Shown: positions 19,671 to 30,128, counted from the first letter of the stretch. The stretch is DNA of 64,000 nucleotides from Emiliania huxleyi CCMP1516 (GCF_000372725.1 NW_005197803.1:52373-116372), one strand, 5' to 3'. The notes: generated by a model not told the origin, from the letters alone. Made by a program: numbers and translations.

Positions 19671-20306
19671 ATACAGTCGCTGCGCTGGCGGTCTTGAGGC
19701 CTCGCGATCGTCTCGCTTTGCCACAAACGAATATGTGTGCTAGCCGGGTTGCGTGTTCTTCTTTTTCGTGCCGAAGGACATGTCGATTCCTACGTACCCG
19801 CTCCCGACCAACAAGCAAAGGCGCGAGATACACACTTTTGAAGTATGCCACGATTTCGCGGCAATCCTCCAAAAGATTTTAAATCCTCGGCCGGATCAAG
19901 AATTGCCTCATCAAGTGGTGCTGCCTCTGTGGTGAACTGGTGTGAAAATTTGTCTCGTCGAAAACCAGGGCGGCATCGCGCCGCCGACCAAGAGAATCAT
20001 CTTCACAACTTCGCCAAAGAGGTCGGCAGCCCGAGCGCCGTCGACCGCACCGACTACGGCACAGCCTCCGGCAGCGCCCGGGGCTTCGCCCAGCACCACT
20101 CGCAACAGCTCTCGCGCGCCGCCGTCTGTGGCGACGCGCAAAACATCAACAACGCTGCTCGCAACATGCGTGTTGCGCACTCATTCATGACCGGTCTCAA
20201 TGTCCCACCCCCCTGCGCGCGGGCCTTCTAGGCCCGCGGGTAGTGTCCCCCCATTCCCAGGGCCTCCAGGGCTCGCACCTCAACCTCTCACAGACCAGCG
20301 CACAGC
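19671..20306. other. Intergenic / weak ORF
   Basis: A 128-codon plus frame at 19845-20231 is open but shows no domain. Otherwise no feature. Element B begins at 20315. Confidence 0.4.
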
Positions 20307-20314
20307 GCCATCCG

Positions 20315-21305
20315 CTGAGCCCTGGCTGTCAGGCTGTCAGGTGCTGTCAGGTGATCTGTCGGGCTGTCGGGCAGCTGTCAGGCATTGTCAGGTGCCTCTG
20401 TCAGACCAGCTGTCAGGTGCTGTCAGTGCTGTCGGGTGCTGTCGGGTGCGTGTCTGGCAGTCGAGGTGCTCTGTAGCTGTCGGGTGCTGTCGGAGCTGTC
20501 GGGTGTTGCTGTCAGACGCTGTCGGAGCTATCAGAGCTGTCAGGCTGCTGCTGCTGTCAGACGTTGGGCTGTTGCTGTCAGGTCCATTCAGGTGGTGCTG
20601 TCGGGGTGCTGTCAGGCTCTGACACACACCAGCCACACTTATGACACTATCAAGAGGAGACCAGCAGGACTCTACTACACATACTCTCAGCCTCTCCTCC
20701 TACACGGCGTGATCACGCCGGCGGCGGCGGCCGCCTGGGGTGCGCATATGGCAGCACAGGCGCAGGCGGCGGCGGCGGCACAGACGGCGGCGGCCACCCC
20801 CACCCAGACGCCGTAGGCATATGACTGTAGGGCCCCAGAAGGCTAGCTGGTAGCTTCATTTGTAGTAGCACAGCCGCCGGTGCTAGAGAGGGGTCCCCGC
20901 AGACGCGCAGAGGTGTGGGACGGGAGGGTTGAGAGAGAGACCCATGACCATCCCATGACTACATGGACCACACTCACATGTCTTTGCATGTAATAGTTTT
21001 GTTATACCCTCATGGGGCACAGGAAAGAGGCTCTACGGGGTCTGACTGTGTACGGTCTGTGCTGCTGTCGGGCTGTCAGCGCTGCTGTCAGGCCACTGTG
21101 TGCTGTCGGGCTGTCGGGCAGCTGTCAGCCTGTTAGGGCCTGACAGCGACGGAGCACCTCGACTGTCAGACTCTGCTGTCAGGCTGTCAGATACGTGCTG
21201 TCAGACTGTCGGAGAAAGTGCTGTCAGCGCTGTCAGGCTGTCGGGCACTGACCACTGTCAGGCGCTGTCCGGGGTTTGCTGTCAGGCTGTCAGACCAGGG
21301 CTCAG
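20315..21305. mobile_element. Introner-like element B: same TIRs as element A, 8-bp TSD, 991 bp
   Basis: Left end CTGAGCCCTGG (20315-20325), right end CCAGGGCTCAG (21295-21305). GCCATCCG flanks both sides (20307-20314 and 21306-21313). Both ends carry long degenerate CTGTCAGG/CTGTCGGG arrays (about 20325-20625 and 21055-21294). The middle, about 20630-21050, is unique and includes an Ala/Gln-rich frame ending at a stop codon near 20816. The left TSD copy begins GC and the right TIR ends AG, so it could splice as a GC-AG intron like element A, though no host exon is recognised. Confidence 0.85.
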
Positions 21306-21371
21306 GCCATCCGACGTATTTCTTCTCAATAACAAGGCTGTGAACGAACTAGCCTGTTTGCGCGCACTGGG

Positions 21372-21592
21372 TTCCGGCTCCTAGCCGGATAGGGGGTCTG
21401 TTGACCACTCGCGCCAAAACGCCCTACCTACCTACCTACCTATCCCCAGGCCGCGCAGCGAAGCGAAAAAAGACGAAAATAGGGGGTACCTACCTGTTGT
21501 AGGACCCTCTGGGGCGGTCAAAACCGGACCTACCTACCTATTGCATAGGGTGTCACCGTGATGCAGACCCCCTATCCGGCTAGGAGCCGGAA
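21372..21592. mobile_element. MITE-like element with perfect 29-bp TIRs
   Basis: TTCCGGCTCCTAGCCGGATA...GGGGTCTG at 21372-21400 is exactly reverse-complemented at 21564-21592. The interior of about 163 bp has CTAC/CCTA tetranucleotide repeats. No clear target-site duplication. It ends 46-67 bp before the next start codon. Confidence 0.8.
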
Positions 21593-21637
21593 GCCTCCTG
21601 CCAAAGCTCTTGGGAGCGCCCAAACCGCGACCTGCGC

Positions 21638-23137
21638 GTGGCACAAGAAGGATCCCAGATGGCAACCGCCGACGATGGCTGGAACGAGGAGGAGCTGTCG
21701 AGAATGACGATCCGCGGACGCGGCTGCTTGCCCGAGGCCGACGGCCGCTCCTTCATGGCGCTGCTCGACATTTGTCACTTCTTGGTCGATCAGATCACGC
21801 AGGCGCACAATTTTTCCGACGTCGACGAGGCGAGTAATCTGCGCGCCACCGACACGCAAAAGTGCATGCTCCTCTCCGCCCAGATGTGGACATATTGGTA
21901 CTCCGCACCGGCGGGCCCGGGCGTCTACGAGATGCTTCTCGATTGGACGTCGCACCAGCAGCGCGGCGGCAGGGCGCGCTCCTCCGTCCTCGCCCAACGG
22001 GAGCTCGGCAACGCAAAGTGCCGTGACATGCAGGGCGTCGCGCTGCAAGCGCTGGTGGTCAATGAGTGCGCGCAGTGGCCCAGACGCCGCAAAACGGGCG
22101 CCTTCTACTTTGCAGGCGAGGATGCGAGCGGTGCGGCGCTGCTGGCGGATGCGGAGGCCGTGGAGACGCTCTACCGAGTGGTCGGCCTCTCCACGTCCCT
22201 CGGAGACGTGCTGCGCGCGAATGATCGCAGCGGGAGCGGCGACGTTGTGGGCTCCGCACTGCTGCTCACGCTGCTGCCATTTATGGATGTCATCGTGTAC
22301 GACGGCACTCTCCGAGGCGCGCCGCCCAACCGCGACCCCAGCTTGGTGGCGCAGCTCAAGGCGCTCGTCGCTGCCAGCGCCGCCGAAGGTGGGGGCAGCA
22401 TCGTCGTGCGCCTGCCCACTGTGCCCGACGCGCCGCTCATCGGGCAGCGGGTGCTGATCGAGGGCCTGCAGGCCAAGCCTGAGCTCAACGGCCGCCACGG
22501 CGTCGCGAGCAGCTTCGACGGTAGCAGCGGGCGCTACTGCGTGTCGCTCGAGGACGGCGGCTCCTTCAAGCTCAAGCCCGCGAATCTGAGCAAGGCTGCT
22601 GCGCCGCCCGCGCGTGCCTCCTCCTCCACCGCGGAGCCGGCGGCCGCGCTCACACTCACGGCGACGGAGAAGGCTCTGCAGGAGCGGCTGCGCGGCCTAC
22701 GGACGGTAGAGGACTTTTGGGTGTTTCGACGCATGGGCTACACCGAAGCGGTGAGCGCTCTCCTCCTCTGCATGCCCGTCCTTTCTGCCCCCGGCTCCCT
22801 CTCAGCCCGTGCGCCAGCTGTCTTGCGCCCTAACGTTGCGTGCCTGCAAAAGGAGAACCCGTCGCACATGGGCATGATCATGAGCGGGAACAGCGGTATG
22901 GTCGTCGCGCCGTTCCAGTCGAAGCAGCTCGCGCCCACTGCCGCCGAATACCTCACGGCGCTCGAGGCGGCGTTGTTTGGTGGCCGCGCGCAGGGCGTCA
23001 AGCCGTCGTCACTCGCCGTCGACGAGAAGGGGGCTGTGGCGCGGCTGAAGCTCGTGCTCGGCCCAGTGGGCATTCAAGCGGGGTACTACCCGCCGCCAAC
23101 GGAGGAGGAGCTCTCGGCGATGGGTGTGCCGCCGTGA
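21638..23137 (+). CDS. Hypothetical protein with SH3-like 'PELNGR' domain
   Basis: 499 codons; Met8 at 21659 is an alternative start. Residues about 35-240 are mostly helical (FMALLDICHFLVDQITQAHN, ALLLTLLPFMDVIVYDGTL). Residues about 268-315 contain GQRVLIEGLQAKPELNGRHG, then GRYCVSLEDGGSFKLKP.NL, a small beta-barrel (SH3/KOW-like) module of the kind often found beside MYND or ankyrin domains in algae. The same module occurs in the ankyrin gene at 32135-33355. A C-terminal region (residues 350-499) is unassigned. It looks complete and intronless. The 5' end lies immediately after a MITE. Confidence 0.7.
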   Translation: MAQEGSQMATADDGWNEEELSRMTIRGRGCLPEADGRSFMALLDICHFLVDQITQAHNFSDVDEASNLRATDTQKCMLLSAQMWTYWYSAPAGPGVYEMLLDWTSHQQRGGRARSSVLAQRELGNAKCRDMQGVALQALVVNECAQWPRRRKTGAFYFAGEDASGAALLADAEAVETLYRVVGLSTSLGDVLRANDRSGSGDVVGSALLLTLLPFMDVIVYDGTLRGAPPNRDPSLVAQLKALVAASAAEGGGSIVVRLPTVPDAPLIGQRVLIEGLQAKPELNGRHGVASSFDGSSGRYCVSLEDGGSFKLKPANLSKAAAPPARASSSTAEPAAALTLTATEKALQERLRGLRTVEDFWVFRRMGYTEAVSALLLCMPVLSAPGSLSARAPAVLRPNVACLQKENPSHMGMIMSGNSGMVVAPFQSKQLAPTAAEYLTALEAALFGGRAQGVKPSSLAVDEKGAVARLKLVLGPVGIQAGYYPPPTEEELSAMGVPP

Positions 23138-23171
23138 CAGTGCGACAGGGGAGCCACCCGCTGAGTCGTGA

Positions 23172-24035
23172 GTGGAGAGCGAGATCGGCATAGCGCAGAC
23201 GCGCCTACAGGCGACGAATCCAGTCACGTCTTTTTTTCTTCCCTTGACATGCAAAACAAAAAGAATTCACAAGAAAAGGATTCGCGAGAGCGGCCCCACT
23301 CTCATCGAGGCCCTCGGCTCGGACTTGGTCGCGCACGCCAGCATCGACGGGCACTCGACGGAAGCGGCGCGCTCGGTGCCGCCTGGCTTTGAGACGGCTG
23401 GGGGCACCTCCCAGCCAGCTCCCATCGACTGCAGCGTCGGGCCAGCGCCACCGCATCCAATTCAGCTCGCGTGCGCGTTCACCGGATCGAAACTGCTCCA
23501 GATTTCCGGCGCTATTCCAGAACCATCGGCCGGTGTCGACTATGTATCGATTGAGCTCGCTCATTACAACGATGCGGCTTGGCGCCCTCGGGTCCATTTC
23601 AGCTCCACCGTTTCTGCTCATGGGCGCTTCTCTGCCATGGTGCCGCTACAGCCAGGACGGTCGTACCGCTTAGCTGCTAGGGGTCACCGCCGTGGGTGCG
23701 CCGAGGATGGAGGAAACTTCACATTCTCATCACGGTCGTGGATGCCTGGCTCTGCCGAATGCATGACAGGTCGCATCCTACCCGAACCTGCACCTGCCGC
23801 CTCTCTGGCAAGTCAGCCAGGGCCTGCGACCCTCTGGCTGGAAGTGTTCGACAGAGCAGCATCGCACGCTGCCCGACTTCCTCGACAATCACGACTCCGG
23901 CGATGTCGGCGGGGCGGGCGTAATCGCCTCCTTGGTCGGCTCGGCATCGCCGCTGTCCGCAGCACTGACGTGGACGCGTTACTGTGTGGAGCTGGAGCAG
24001 GTGCGAGTCGTCAACACGACGACAACCACATTTGA
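23172..24035 (+). CDS. Hypothetical exon, possibly of an extracellular protein
   Basis: 287-codon frame. Residues about 80-205 read coherently (PIQLACAFTGSKLLQISGAI, VDYVSIELAHYNDAAWRPRV, VPLQPGRSYRLAARGHRRG) and suggest a beta-sandwich domain with a pair of cysteines. The C-terminal third becomes arginine-rich, and a better-looking sequence appears in another frame (a segment ending TTTFEGTPATSAFADYL near 24070), so at least one intron or a frameshift is likely. Family not recognised. Confidence 0.35.
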   Translation: MESEIGIAQTRLQATNPVTSFFLPLTCKTKRIHKKRIRESGPTLIEALGSDLVAHASIDGHSTEAARSVPPGFETAGGTSQPAPIDCSVGPAPPHPIQLACAFTGSKLLQISGAIPEPSAGVDYVSIELAHYNDAAWRPRVHFSSTVSAHGRFSAMVPLQPGRSYRLAARGHRRGCAEDGGNFTFSSRSWMPGSAECMTGRILPEPAPAASLASQPGPATLWLEVFDRAASHAARLPRQSRLRRCRRGGRNRLLGRLGIAAVRSTDVDALLCGAGAGASRQHDDNHI

Positions 24036-26160
24036 AGGCACCCCAGCCACCTCCGCCTTCGCCGACTACCTAGGTACCGTTCGACGAATCCCACATGGAT
24101 GCCACCGTTTACTCCGACCACGCCAGGAGCTGACACAACGCCGGGCGCGGAGTACTCTTCGTGGTGCCGCGGTGATGAGTGGCCGCTACCCGGTACGTCG
24201 GCTCACTACAATGCGATGCGAGTTAATGCGCAGTTCTTCTCTGCACTATAGCCCTTGAGAAAAAGCTCGCATTATGCAAACCTGTGCCTGTGTCCTAGGA
24301 AGTAGACTGGGAGGGGTACTCCCAAAGGCAAGAGGAGGTCTGGAGAGGCCCACAGCGGTCAGGAAAGGCCCCAAGAGGGTGCTAGATGAGAGTCAGCAGA
24401 GCGCGCCGTCTCGGCGGCTATGGGCAAGTGGGCTGAGAGACCAGAGGGATTTTATTCTCGGCCGGAAGTGCGCGGCTCAACTTCTAATAAATTGTGCCAG
24501 GTGTATCCGGGGGCGGGCAGCACGGAACCGATTTTTATTCGGCGCAGACCTTAGCTTCCTGAGTCACCAGAAACTCCCAACGATCCTTGAGCGGAGGCCG
24601 CCTTAGCCACTTTTCCGGCCTCTCCGGAGAATCAGAGAGAATGGCTACCAAAGCCCCCAGGTCCCTAGAGCCCATGGGCATTCCCAAAGGATATGTCAGC
24701 GTGAGGTGAGGGCGCAACGGTGGGGGCTCTCACCAGCCCCTCAAAGTCGGGGCTCTCGGGAGGCGGTCAGAGGGGCGGGCAAGGGCACGTGGGAGAAGGG
24801 TCAGTGCGGCCCACAAGGTGTGAGCTACCCCCTCTCCTAGGTGTGGCTCTACAGCCCCTGAGACCCCCTAGGCTGGGCACCATCAGCTTGGGCAGAGGTC
24901 CTCGGGGTGGGGAGAGAGGGAGCTCCCCTTTTCAGCCCCCCCCAACCGCGCATTAACTCGCATCCCATTGTACTCGTATCGCGCGCTAACTTCCCATCCC
25001 ATCGCGGACAGAGAAATATATAAAATGAAGTGACGCGGCACAAACGGGGTACACCAAAAGGCACGGGCTGCCTGCACTGACGGCGTTCACTCGAACGCCA
25101 TGCACATGGCGCGGAGCAGCATCGGGTTGGTGTCGAACCCGAGCGGGTCCTCCTCCGCTCCTCCCAATCCCGGCGCCCACCCTTCGCGTCGTCCTGCTCA
25201 TCGTGCGCGTCGAGCACCCTGCCGAGGCACAGGCTGGGTTCACAGCGAGTCTGGTCTCGGCGGTCGTCGCCTCGTCCGATTCGCGCCTTCGCACTGGCAC
25301 TATTGTAGCCCTGGCCGGTGCGCGTGCGAAGTTGAAGTTCCCGAGTAAAACATCGAACGCGTTCTCTCACGGTGACCAAAAAATGTCCAGCTCAGAGGCA
25401 CCTCCGGAGGCAGGCCGCCGCACGCCGGCGACACAGCTCCAGCTGTCGAACTGACCCGCAGCTCCTCTCAGAGCGGGAACTGTGACGAAAGTTGAATGAG
25501 GCGGTTGTCAGGAATCATCATACGGATCACATGGTGGCTCTCTGATGACGGGATACCGCCCGACCACTCCTGGGTGGCACTGCCACCGGTGTCGCTCGAC
25601 ATCCTGTCGACAGCGTGCCGACAGCGACACAGACCATGTGGGACGCGTCGAGTATCGACCTCTTCTGCTTACCCAGCCTTCGAGTGTATCCTGGCTGTGG
25701 TCCCACACCCACTGGTGTCCATCTCAGAGACCGCAGGAGGTCATGAGGGTCGATGGGAGTTATGAGTGCCAACCCCACAATGCCTAAAAACCCAGCCCAG
25801 TATGGAGGACCCGTCGCCAGAGTGACGACGCAGGGCAGACGATGTGGAGGCGGAGCAGACGCGCAGGGCGAGACGAGGGAGGGAGCAGGAATTTGCGGAG
25901 ATCAGCAGGACGATGGGAGTGCCCAACCCCACAATGCCCGGCCTAAAAACCCAGCCCAGTACCGCCCTCTTCTCTCTCTCACCGTCTCGCCGTTGCCGTC
26001 GAAAAGAGACAACCATTGTTGGACGACAGACGCTAAAGTGTAAAGTCGCGCTACACTTACGTACGGCTTGGTACAGCCTACACAGCAACCCGACGACGCT
26101 ACACCGTTGCCGCATACTTAGAGAAGACTGGAGGTCACAGCACATACGTCAGTACTCTCC
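24036..26160. other. Intergenic region with inverted and direct repeats
   Basis: A 27-bp near-inverted pair around GATGCGAGTTAATGCGC lies at about 24206-24232 and 24944-24972. A 45-bp direct repeat containing CCAACCCCACAATGCC and TAAAAACCCAGCCCAGTA lies at about 25758 and 25920. A TATA-like ATATATAAAAT is at 25015-25025. No gene is recognised. Confidence 0.5.
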
Positions 26161-26928
26161 TCATCGTCTTGACGGTGGCACGTACAGCGCCGCCGCCTCC
26201 GCCGTGGCCCGTTGCCGCTTCGGGGGAGCCGCAGCCTCTGCGTGCTCCCCGGAAGCTGCAGGCGCGGTGGCCTCGGCGCACTGCTCATCGCGCGGCGGCG
26301 GCGGCCGTTTGCCGGACACCTCCGAGGCGTTTCCCGTCTGCCTGCCACGGACGGCGCCCAGCAGCGCGGCGCCGAACAGTCGTTGAGACAGCGGGGCGCC
26401 GCTCGTCGACGCGCCGCCGCTGCTCGCGGCTCCATCGCCGCCAGTTCCGTCGCCCCTGCCACCCCTGCCAACCCCGCCGCGGCCTCTTGAGCTGCTGCTG
26501 CTGGCAGAGAATTTGCCCGGCCGCGAGTCGTCCTCGCCGTCGGCAAAGGCCTCGTCGACAGAGATCTCAACGCGCAGCCCGCACTCCGAGGCGAGCCGCA
26601 GGATCTCCGCCCTGGCTGCCGCCCGCCGCTCCGCCAAGCTCTGCGTTGGCCGCGCCGGCGCCGCGCCGCTCGCCTCGATCCGCGTGTTTGTCCGCGCGAG
26701 CGAGTTGAGCATCCGCGCGAGAAACTTTGTGTTGACGCGGAGCAGCCTCTCCTCCTCCTCCTCGTCGTCGTCGGAGAGCGTCCACTCGGGCTGCTCTACG
26801 CCGTCGACAGGCCCCGAGGTCCCGGCGCCGTGCGCCTCGCTCGCGCGGGCCCGCGCCAGATCCAGAGTGAGCGGCAGATTCTGCTGCGCGATCGCGCTCT
26901 CGATCGCGGCCTTGAAGGTCGAGCGCAT
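26161..26928 (-). CDS. Hypothetical Ser/Gly/Ala-rich protein
   Basis: 255 codons starting MRSTFKAAIESAIAQQNLPL, followed by an acidic run (DDDEEEEE, about residue 55), a helical segment (FLARMLNSLARTNTRI; RAAARAEILRLASECGLRVE) and a low-complexity RGRGGVGRGGRG and Ser/Ala tail. No domain recognised. The ordered helical N-terminal half and the absence of stops favour a real gene. It is divergent from the plus-strand frame beginning near 26986. Confidence 0.5.
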   Translation of the reverse strand: MRSTFKAAIESAIAQQNLPLTLDLARARASEAHGAGTSGPVDGVEQPEWTLSDDDEEEEERLLRVNTKFLARMLNSLARTNTRIEASGAAPARPTQSLAERRAAARAEILRLASECGLRVEISVDEAFADGEDDSRPGKFSASSSSSRGRGGVGRGGRGDGTGGDGAASSGGASTSGAPLSQRLFGAALLGAVRGRQTGNASEVSGKRPPPPRDEQCAEATAPAASGEHAEAAAPPKRQRATAEAAALYVPPSRR

Positions 26929-26985
26929 GCGCCGACTGTACAGAGCACCGGAAGAATTTTATCACGGTTCTCGAGGTTCTCGAGG

Positions 26986-27630
26986 TGGATATCCGCGCCG
27001 CCAGCCGCGGAGCCGGCGCCCAAGACGTACGCCGCCGCAGCCGCATCGCAGCCGCAGGGTGCCACCGCGGGTGGCCAGCCCGCCGCGCCTGCGGGCCCGG
27101 CCGCCGCCGCGCGCGTGCCGCCGCCGCCCAGCGGCGGCGGAGTGCGCGGCTGCTCCTTCACTGTCCCTAACCCGGGCAGGAAGCGTGGGCAGCAGCAGCG
27201 CGGCAAGGGCCGCGGTGCCAGGGGCCGTGCCGATGCTGGACCCCGTCTCGTTGACAAGAACGCGCTGTCCGCGCGCGGCAGCGGGCCCTCGCGCCAGTCG
27301 CGCTCGCCGTCGCCCGACTCTCCGCCCGCCAAGCGGGCCGCCTCCGCTGACTCGTCCGGCTATGAAACCGATACGCCGGACGAGGTGCAGCAGGAGGCGG
27401 TCCGCAGGGTATGCGGCGCGCTCGGCATGAGGGAGCAGTTCGAGGCGGCGATGGCGGCGGGCGAGCTGCTCGAGCTGCTCGAGAGCTTGCCGCGAGGGGC
27501 GGTCGAGGCCTCCGTTCGGCTGATGCGCGGTTACAACCGCACGGGCGAGTGGCCAGAGCCCATCCTCACCAGCCCTGCCCCGCAGCGCGGCCGCTCGCCA
27601 AGCCCCGTCGATGAGTGGTCAGATGGTTAG
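26986..27630 (+). CDS. Hypothetical basic/proline-rich protein, main exon
   Basis: Open frame without a nearby ATG, so a short first exon is probably upstream. N-terminal Ala/Pro-rich part, then a GKRG-type basic stretch (KRGQQQRGKGRGARGRADAG), an SR-like RQSRSPSPDSPPAKR, and a C-terminal helical domain (DEVQQEAVRRVCGALGMREQ, LLELLESLPRGAVEASVRLM) ending SPSPVDEWSDG. The basic and SR-like parts suggest RNA binding, which is inference. Family not recognised. Confidence 0.5.
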   Translation, partial: WISAPPAAEPAPKTYAAAAASQPQGATAGGQPAAPAGPAAAARVPPPPSGGGVRGCSFTVPNPGRKRGQQQRGKGRGARGRADAGPRLVDKNALSARGSGPSRQSRSPSPDSPPAKRAASADSSGYETDTPDEVQQEAVRRVCGALGMREQFEAAMAAGELLELLESLPRGAVEASVRLMRGYNRTGEWPEPILTSPAPQRGRSPSPVDEWSDG

Positions 27631-29107
27631 TGCCCGAGAGCCAAATTTGAGGTTGCTCGAGAGAGCCTGGAAATGGTCCCGCGCCGTTGCCCCGTTGCCG
27701 GCGCATCACGTCTCAGCCGCGATGGGCCGGTTCTGCCGCGTAGTCGAGCAGCAGGAGCTCGGAGGCAACTTTGTCGACAAACTGGTCGAGCCAAAAATTG
27801 GCGAGGAAGCGGCACCGGTACGCGGCTGCAAGTGCAGCCGCCTATGTTGGCCAAGATAGGCGGCTGCACGTGTGGGCGCGAGTACCGCTATACGCGTCTG
27901 CACGTGTGGCCGCGTATCTTGGCTAAGATACGCGCCGGCACAGAATGACACGTATCAGCCCCGCGCCGAGCTCGATGCGCGGCAGCGGGTGAGGGCGGCT
28001 ATTCTCCCCCGAGGCAGGCGAGGATACACAGTCCCTCGTGTCGCGCGTGTAAGTCCCGGTTGCCGTGCGCGCCAGCGCGTGTGGCCGCGTACCTTAGCTA
28101 AGATACGCGCGCACGGGCGTGGGTGGGTAAAAACGGGTCACTTTGCGGGGTTTGCCGACAGCTTGCAGAGCTCCCGGAAAGGCAACATTTCGTAACGATG
28201 GTCGCTAAACGACACGCTATTGGCCATCTGCCTCCTGCAGCCTCTGTTGGGGTGGAATGCGTGGGGTTTTCGGCGCGATGCCTCCGGCGAGTATACGGTA
28301 CTGCTCTGCCGCAAGCTCTCCTGCGCGCGCGTGACGTGTGGGGCGCGTGCACTGCGCTCGAAAGTCGCGATTTGGCAATAGGCGCTCGAGCCGGCGCGCA
28401 GTGGAAGGGGGCGCCGCGCAGGGGGGTCGGGGGGGTGCGAGGGGGGGCGTGGGTCGGGCGCGCACCGGCCGGCTCCGAGAGCGGCCGTCACGTCGAAGAG
28501 GGGGGCTGGTGCTGCTCGAATGACGAGGCGTGCCGCTCTGCTGCGCTGCCGACAGCCCCTCTTCCGAGCCGGCGCGTGGCGGCGAGCCGCGGCCAGTGTC
28601 GCTGGTGCGGTGGCGGCGCAGCGTGCATCGGCCGGCGGCGAGAGCGGCCTTCACGTCGATGAGGGGGGGTTGTCGGCGACTCGTGTGGCTCGAGGCCTAC
28701 GCTGCGCCGCCCGAGCCCTACTGCCGATCCAGCGCCTGGCGTTTGGGGCGAGCCGCGGTCGTCGTCGCTGATGGTATGGCGGCGGCGGCGGCGGCTCGCC
28801 CTTCCCTCCGCAATTCCGATCCCGCCGCGCTCGCGGGAGGTCGCGCGTATATATAGACAGCAACGGCTATCCGTGCTGCTGTGCGCCCCCTGGTGCGTGG
28901 TTGCTTTCAAGTTCTTAGATCACAACCCAAGGATGATATAATAAGGCAAAAAGATTGGTTGCGCCTTGCCGATCCGCACCTACCTAGGCTCTTGGGTGGC
29001 GCGCCCACTCTTCACAACGAACCTGGTTGCTTCGGCGTCTCGACACCTCCACTGACCAAACCCCTCCCCGTCACCGGCGGCGCCCCAGCCAACGGCGCGG
29101 CGAACTC
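27631..29107. repeat. Intergenic with three palindromes, a repeat pair and a TATA-like box
   Basis: Palindromic units built on CCGC(C/G)TA..TTGGC..AAGATA(G/C)GCG occur at about 27837-27864, 27909-27936 and 28082-28110. A direct pair containing CGGCCGGC.CCGAGAGCGGCC..CACGTCGA.GAGGGGGG lies at about 28462 and 28627. A TATATATA box at 28849-28856 precedes the FkbM gene by about 250 bp. Confidence 0.6.
28270..28450 (-). repeat. ~180-bp dispersed repeat, copy 1
   Basis: Reverse complement of 30337-30520. Shared strings include GCGCCTATTGCCAAATCGCG, CACGCGCGCGCAGGAGAGCT and TGCGGC. The copies differ by small indels. Confidence 0.85.
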
Positions 29108-29926
29108 ATGCTCGCAATGACTTCGCTCGTCGCGCCGCTGCTGCTCGCGCGCACACCGCCCATCAAGGAGCGATCGTCGTGCCCACACATGCCACCGACG
29201 TCCGGGCCAAGCATGGCTCGCGACACGCTCAACTTCTGCCACGTCCTCATGCGCGCGCGCCGCCTCGGGCTCTCCAACTCGTCGCTCTTTGTCGACGTGG
29301 GCGCGGACGTGGGCACCGAGGCGCGCCTCGCGCGCGGCTTCGGCCACCCGGTCGTGAGCTTCGAGTGCCGAGGCGCCCATTGGCTAAAAATGTCATCGCG
29401 CCCGGCCTTTGCAGACGACGCCGGGATGCGCCTGGTGCATGCGTGCGTGAGCGACCGCAACGGCCTGGGCGTGCTGCACAAGGCGATGGACTCCAGCAGT
29501 ATGATGAAATCGTCGGTGCAGGACCCAGGCGCGGCGTGGAAGGCGCGGCGCGAGCAGCGCTCCGGCGGAGCGGGCAGCGGCGGCGCCGCCGGCGCGACCG
29601 AGCCTGTACCCGTGGTCACGCTCGACAGCGCCGTCGGCGCCGCGTCGATCGCGGCGCTCTGGCCAGGCCTCGCACACGCGCGCGTAGGCTTCGTCAAGAT
29701 CGACGTCCAGGGCGTCGAAGGCGCCGTGCTCACGGGCGCGCTCGGCGTACTGCGCGAGCACGCGCCGTTTATCTTCTATGAGGACTCGATGCTTCCGACA
29801 GAGGACCGGAAGGGCGTGCTGCTCGCGCGGCTGCTCGCGCCCTCGGGCGGGCTCTCGTATGTGTGCGAGTGCGACAACGACTGCTTCTGCCAGCCGACTG
29901 GTGGCCGCCGAGGACCGAGGGGCTGA
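29108..29926 (+). CDS. FkbM-family methyltransferase
   Basis: 272 codons from Met at 29108. SAM-binding motif I is FVDVGADVGTEARLARGFG, followed by VSFECRG (acidic residue of strand 2). A variable middle segment carries a Gly/Ala insert. The FkbM signature then appears as VGFVKIDVQGVEGAVLTGAL followed by FIFYEDS. FkbM enzymes are class I O-methyltransferases acting mostly on sugars or secondary metabolites. The N-terminus (MLAMTSLVAPLLLARTPPIK) is hydrophobic and may be a signal peptide, with a cysteine-rich C-terminus (CECDNDCFC), so a secretory location is possible. No intron is needed. A TATA-like TATATATA stands at 28849. Confidence 0.85.
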   Translation: MLAMTSLVAPLLLARTPPIKERSSCPHMPPTSGPSMARDTLNFCHVLMRARRLGLSNSSLFVDVGADVGTEARLARGFGHPVVSFECRGAHWLKMSSRPAFADDAGMRLVHACVSDRNGLGVLHKAMDSSSMMKSSVQDPGAAWKARREQRSGGAGSGGAAGATEPVPVVTLDSAVGAASIAALWPGLAHARVGFVKIDVQGVEGAVLTGALGVLREHAPFIFYEDSMLPTEDRKGVLLARLLAPSGGLSYVCECDNDCFCQPTGGRRGPRG

Positions 29927-30128
29927 GTGAGTGAGGCGGGTCGCGGCGAGACGGAGGTGAGCAGGCTCGTGCCATGGCTCGTGCCATGGCTCGTGCATGT
30001 CTGGTGTCGGTCGTGTCTCGTGTGGCGCTTGGGCGTGTGAGCAGCCACAGAGAGAGAGCGCGCGCGAACGAGCAGCAGCACACACGCTCGCTGCCACTCG
30101 TCCGACCCCGGTGAGCGCGCATCCTCCG

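Noticed and set aside
20325..21294. CRISPR-like or satellite array
   Set aside because: The CTGTCAGG units are short, degenerate and without spacers, and they are bounded by TIRs and a TSD in a eukaryotic genome.
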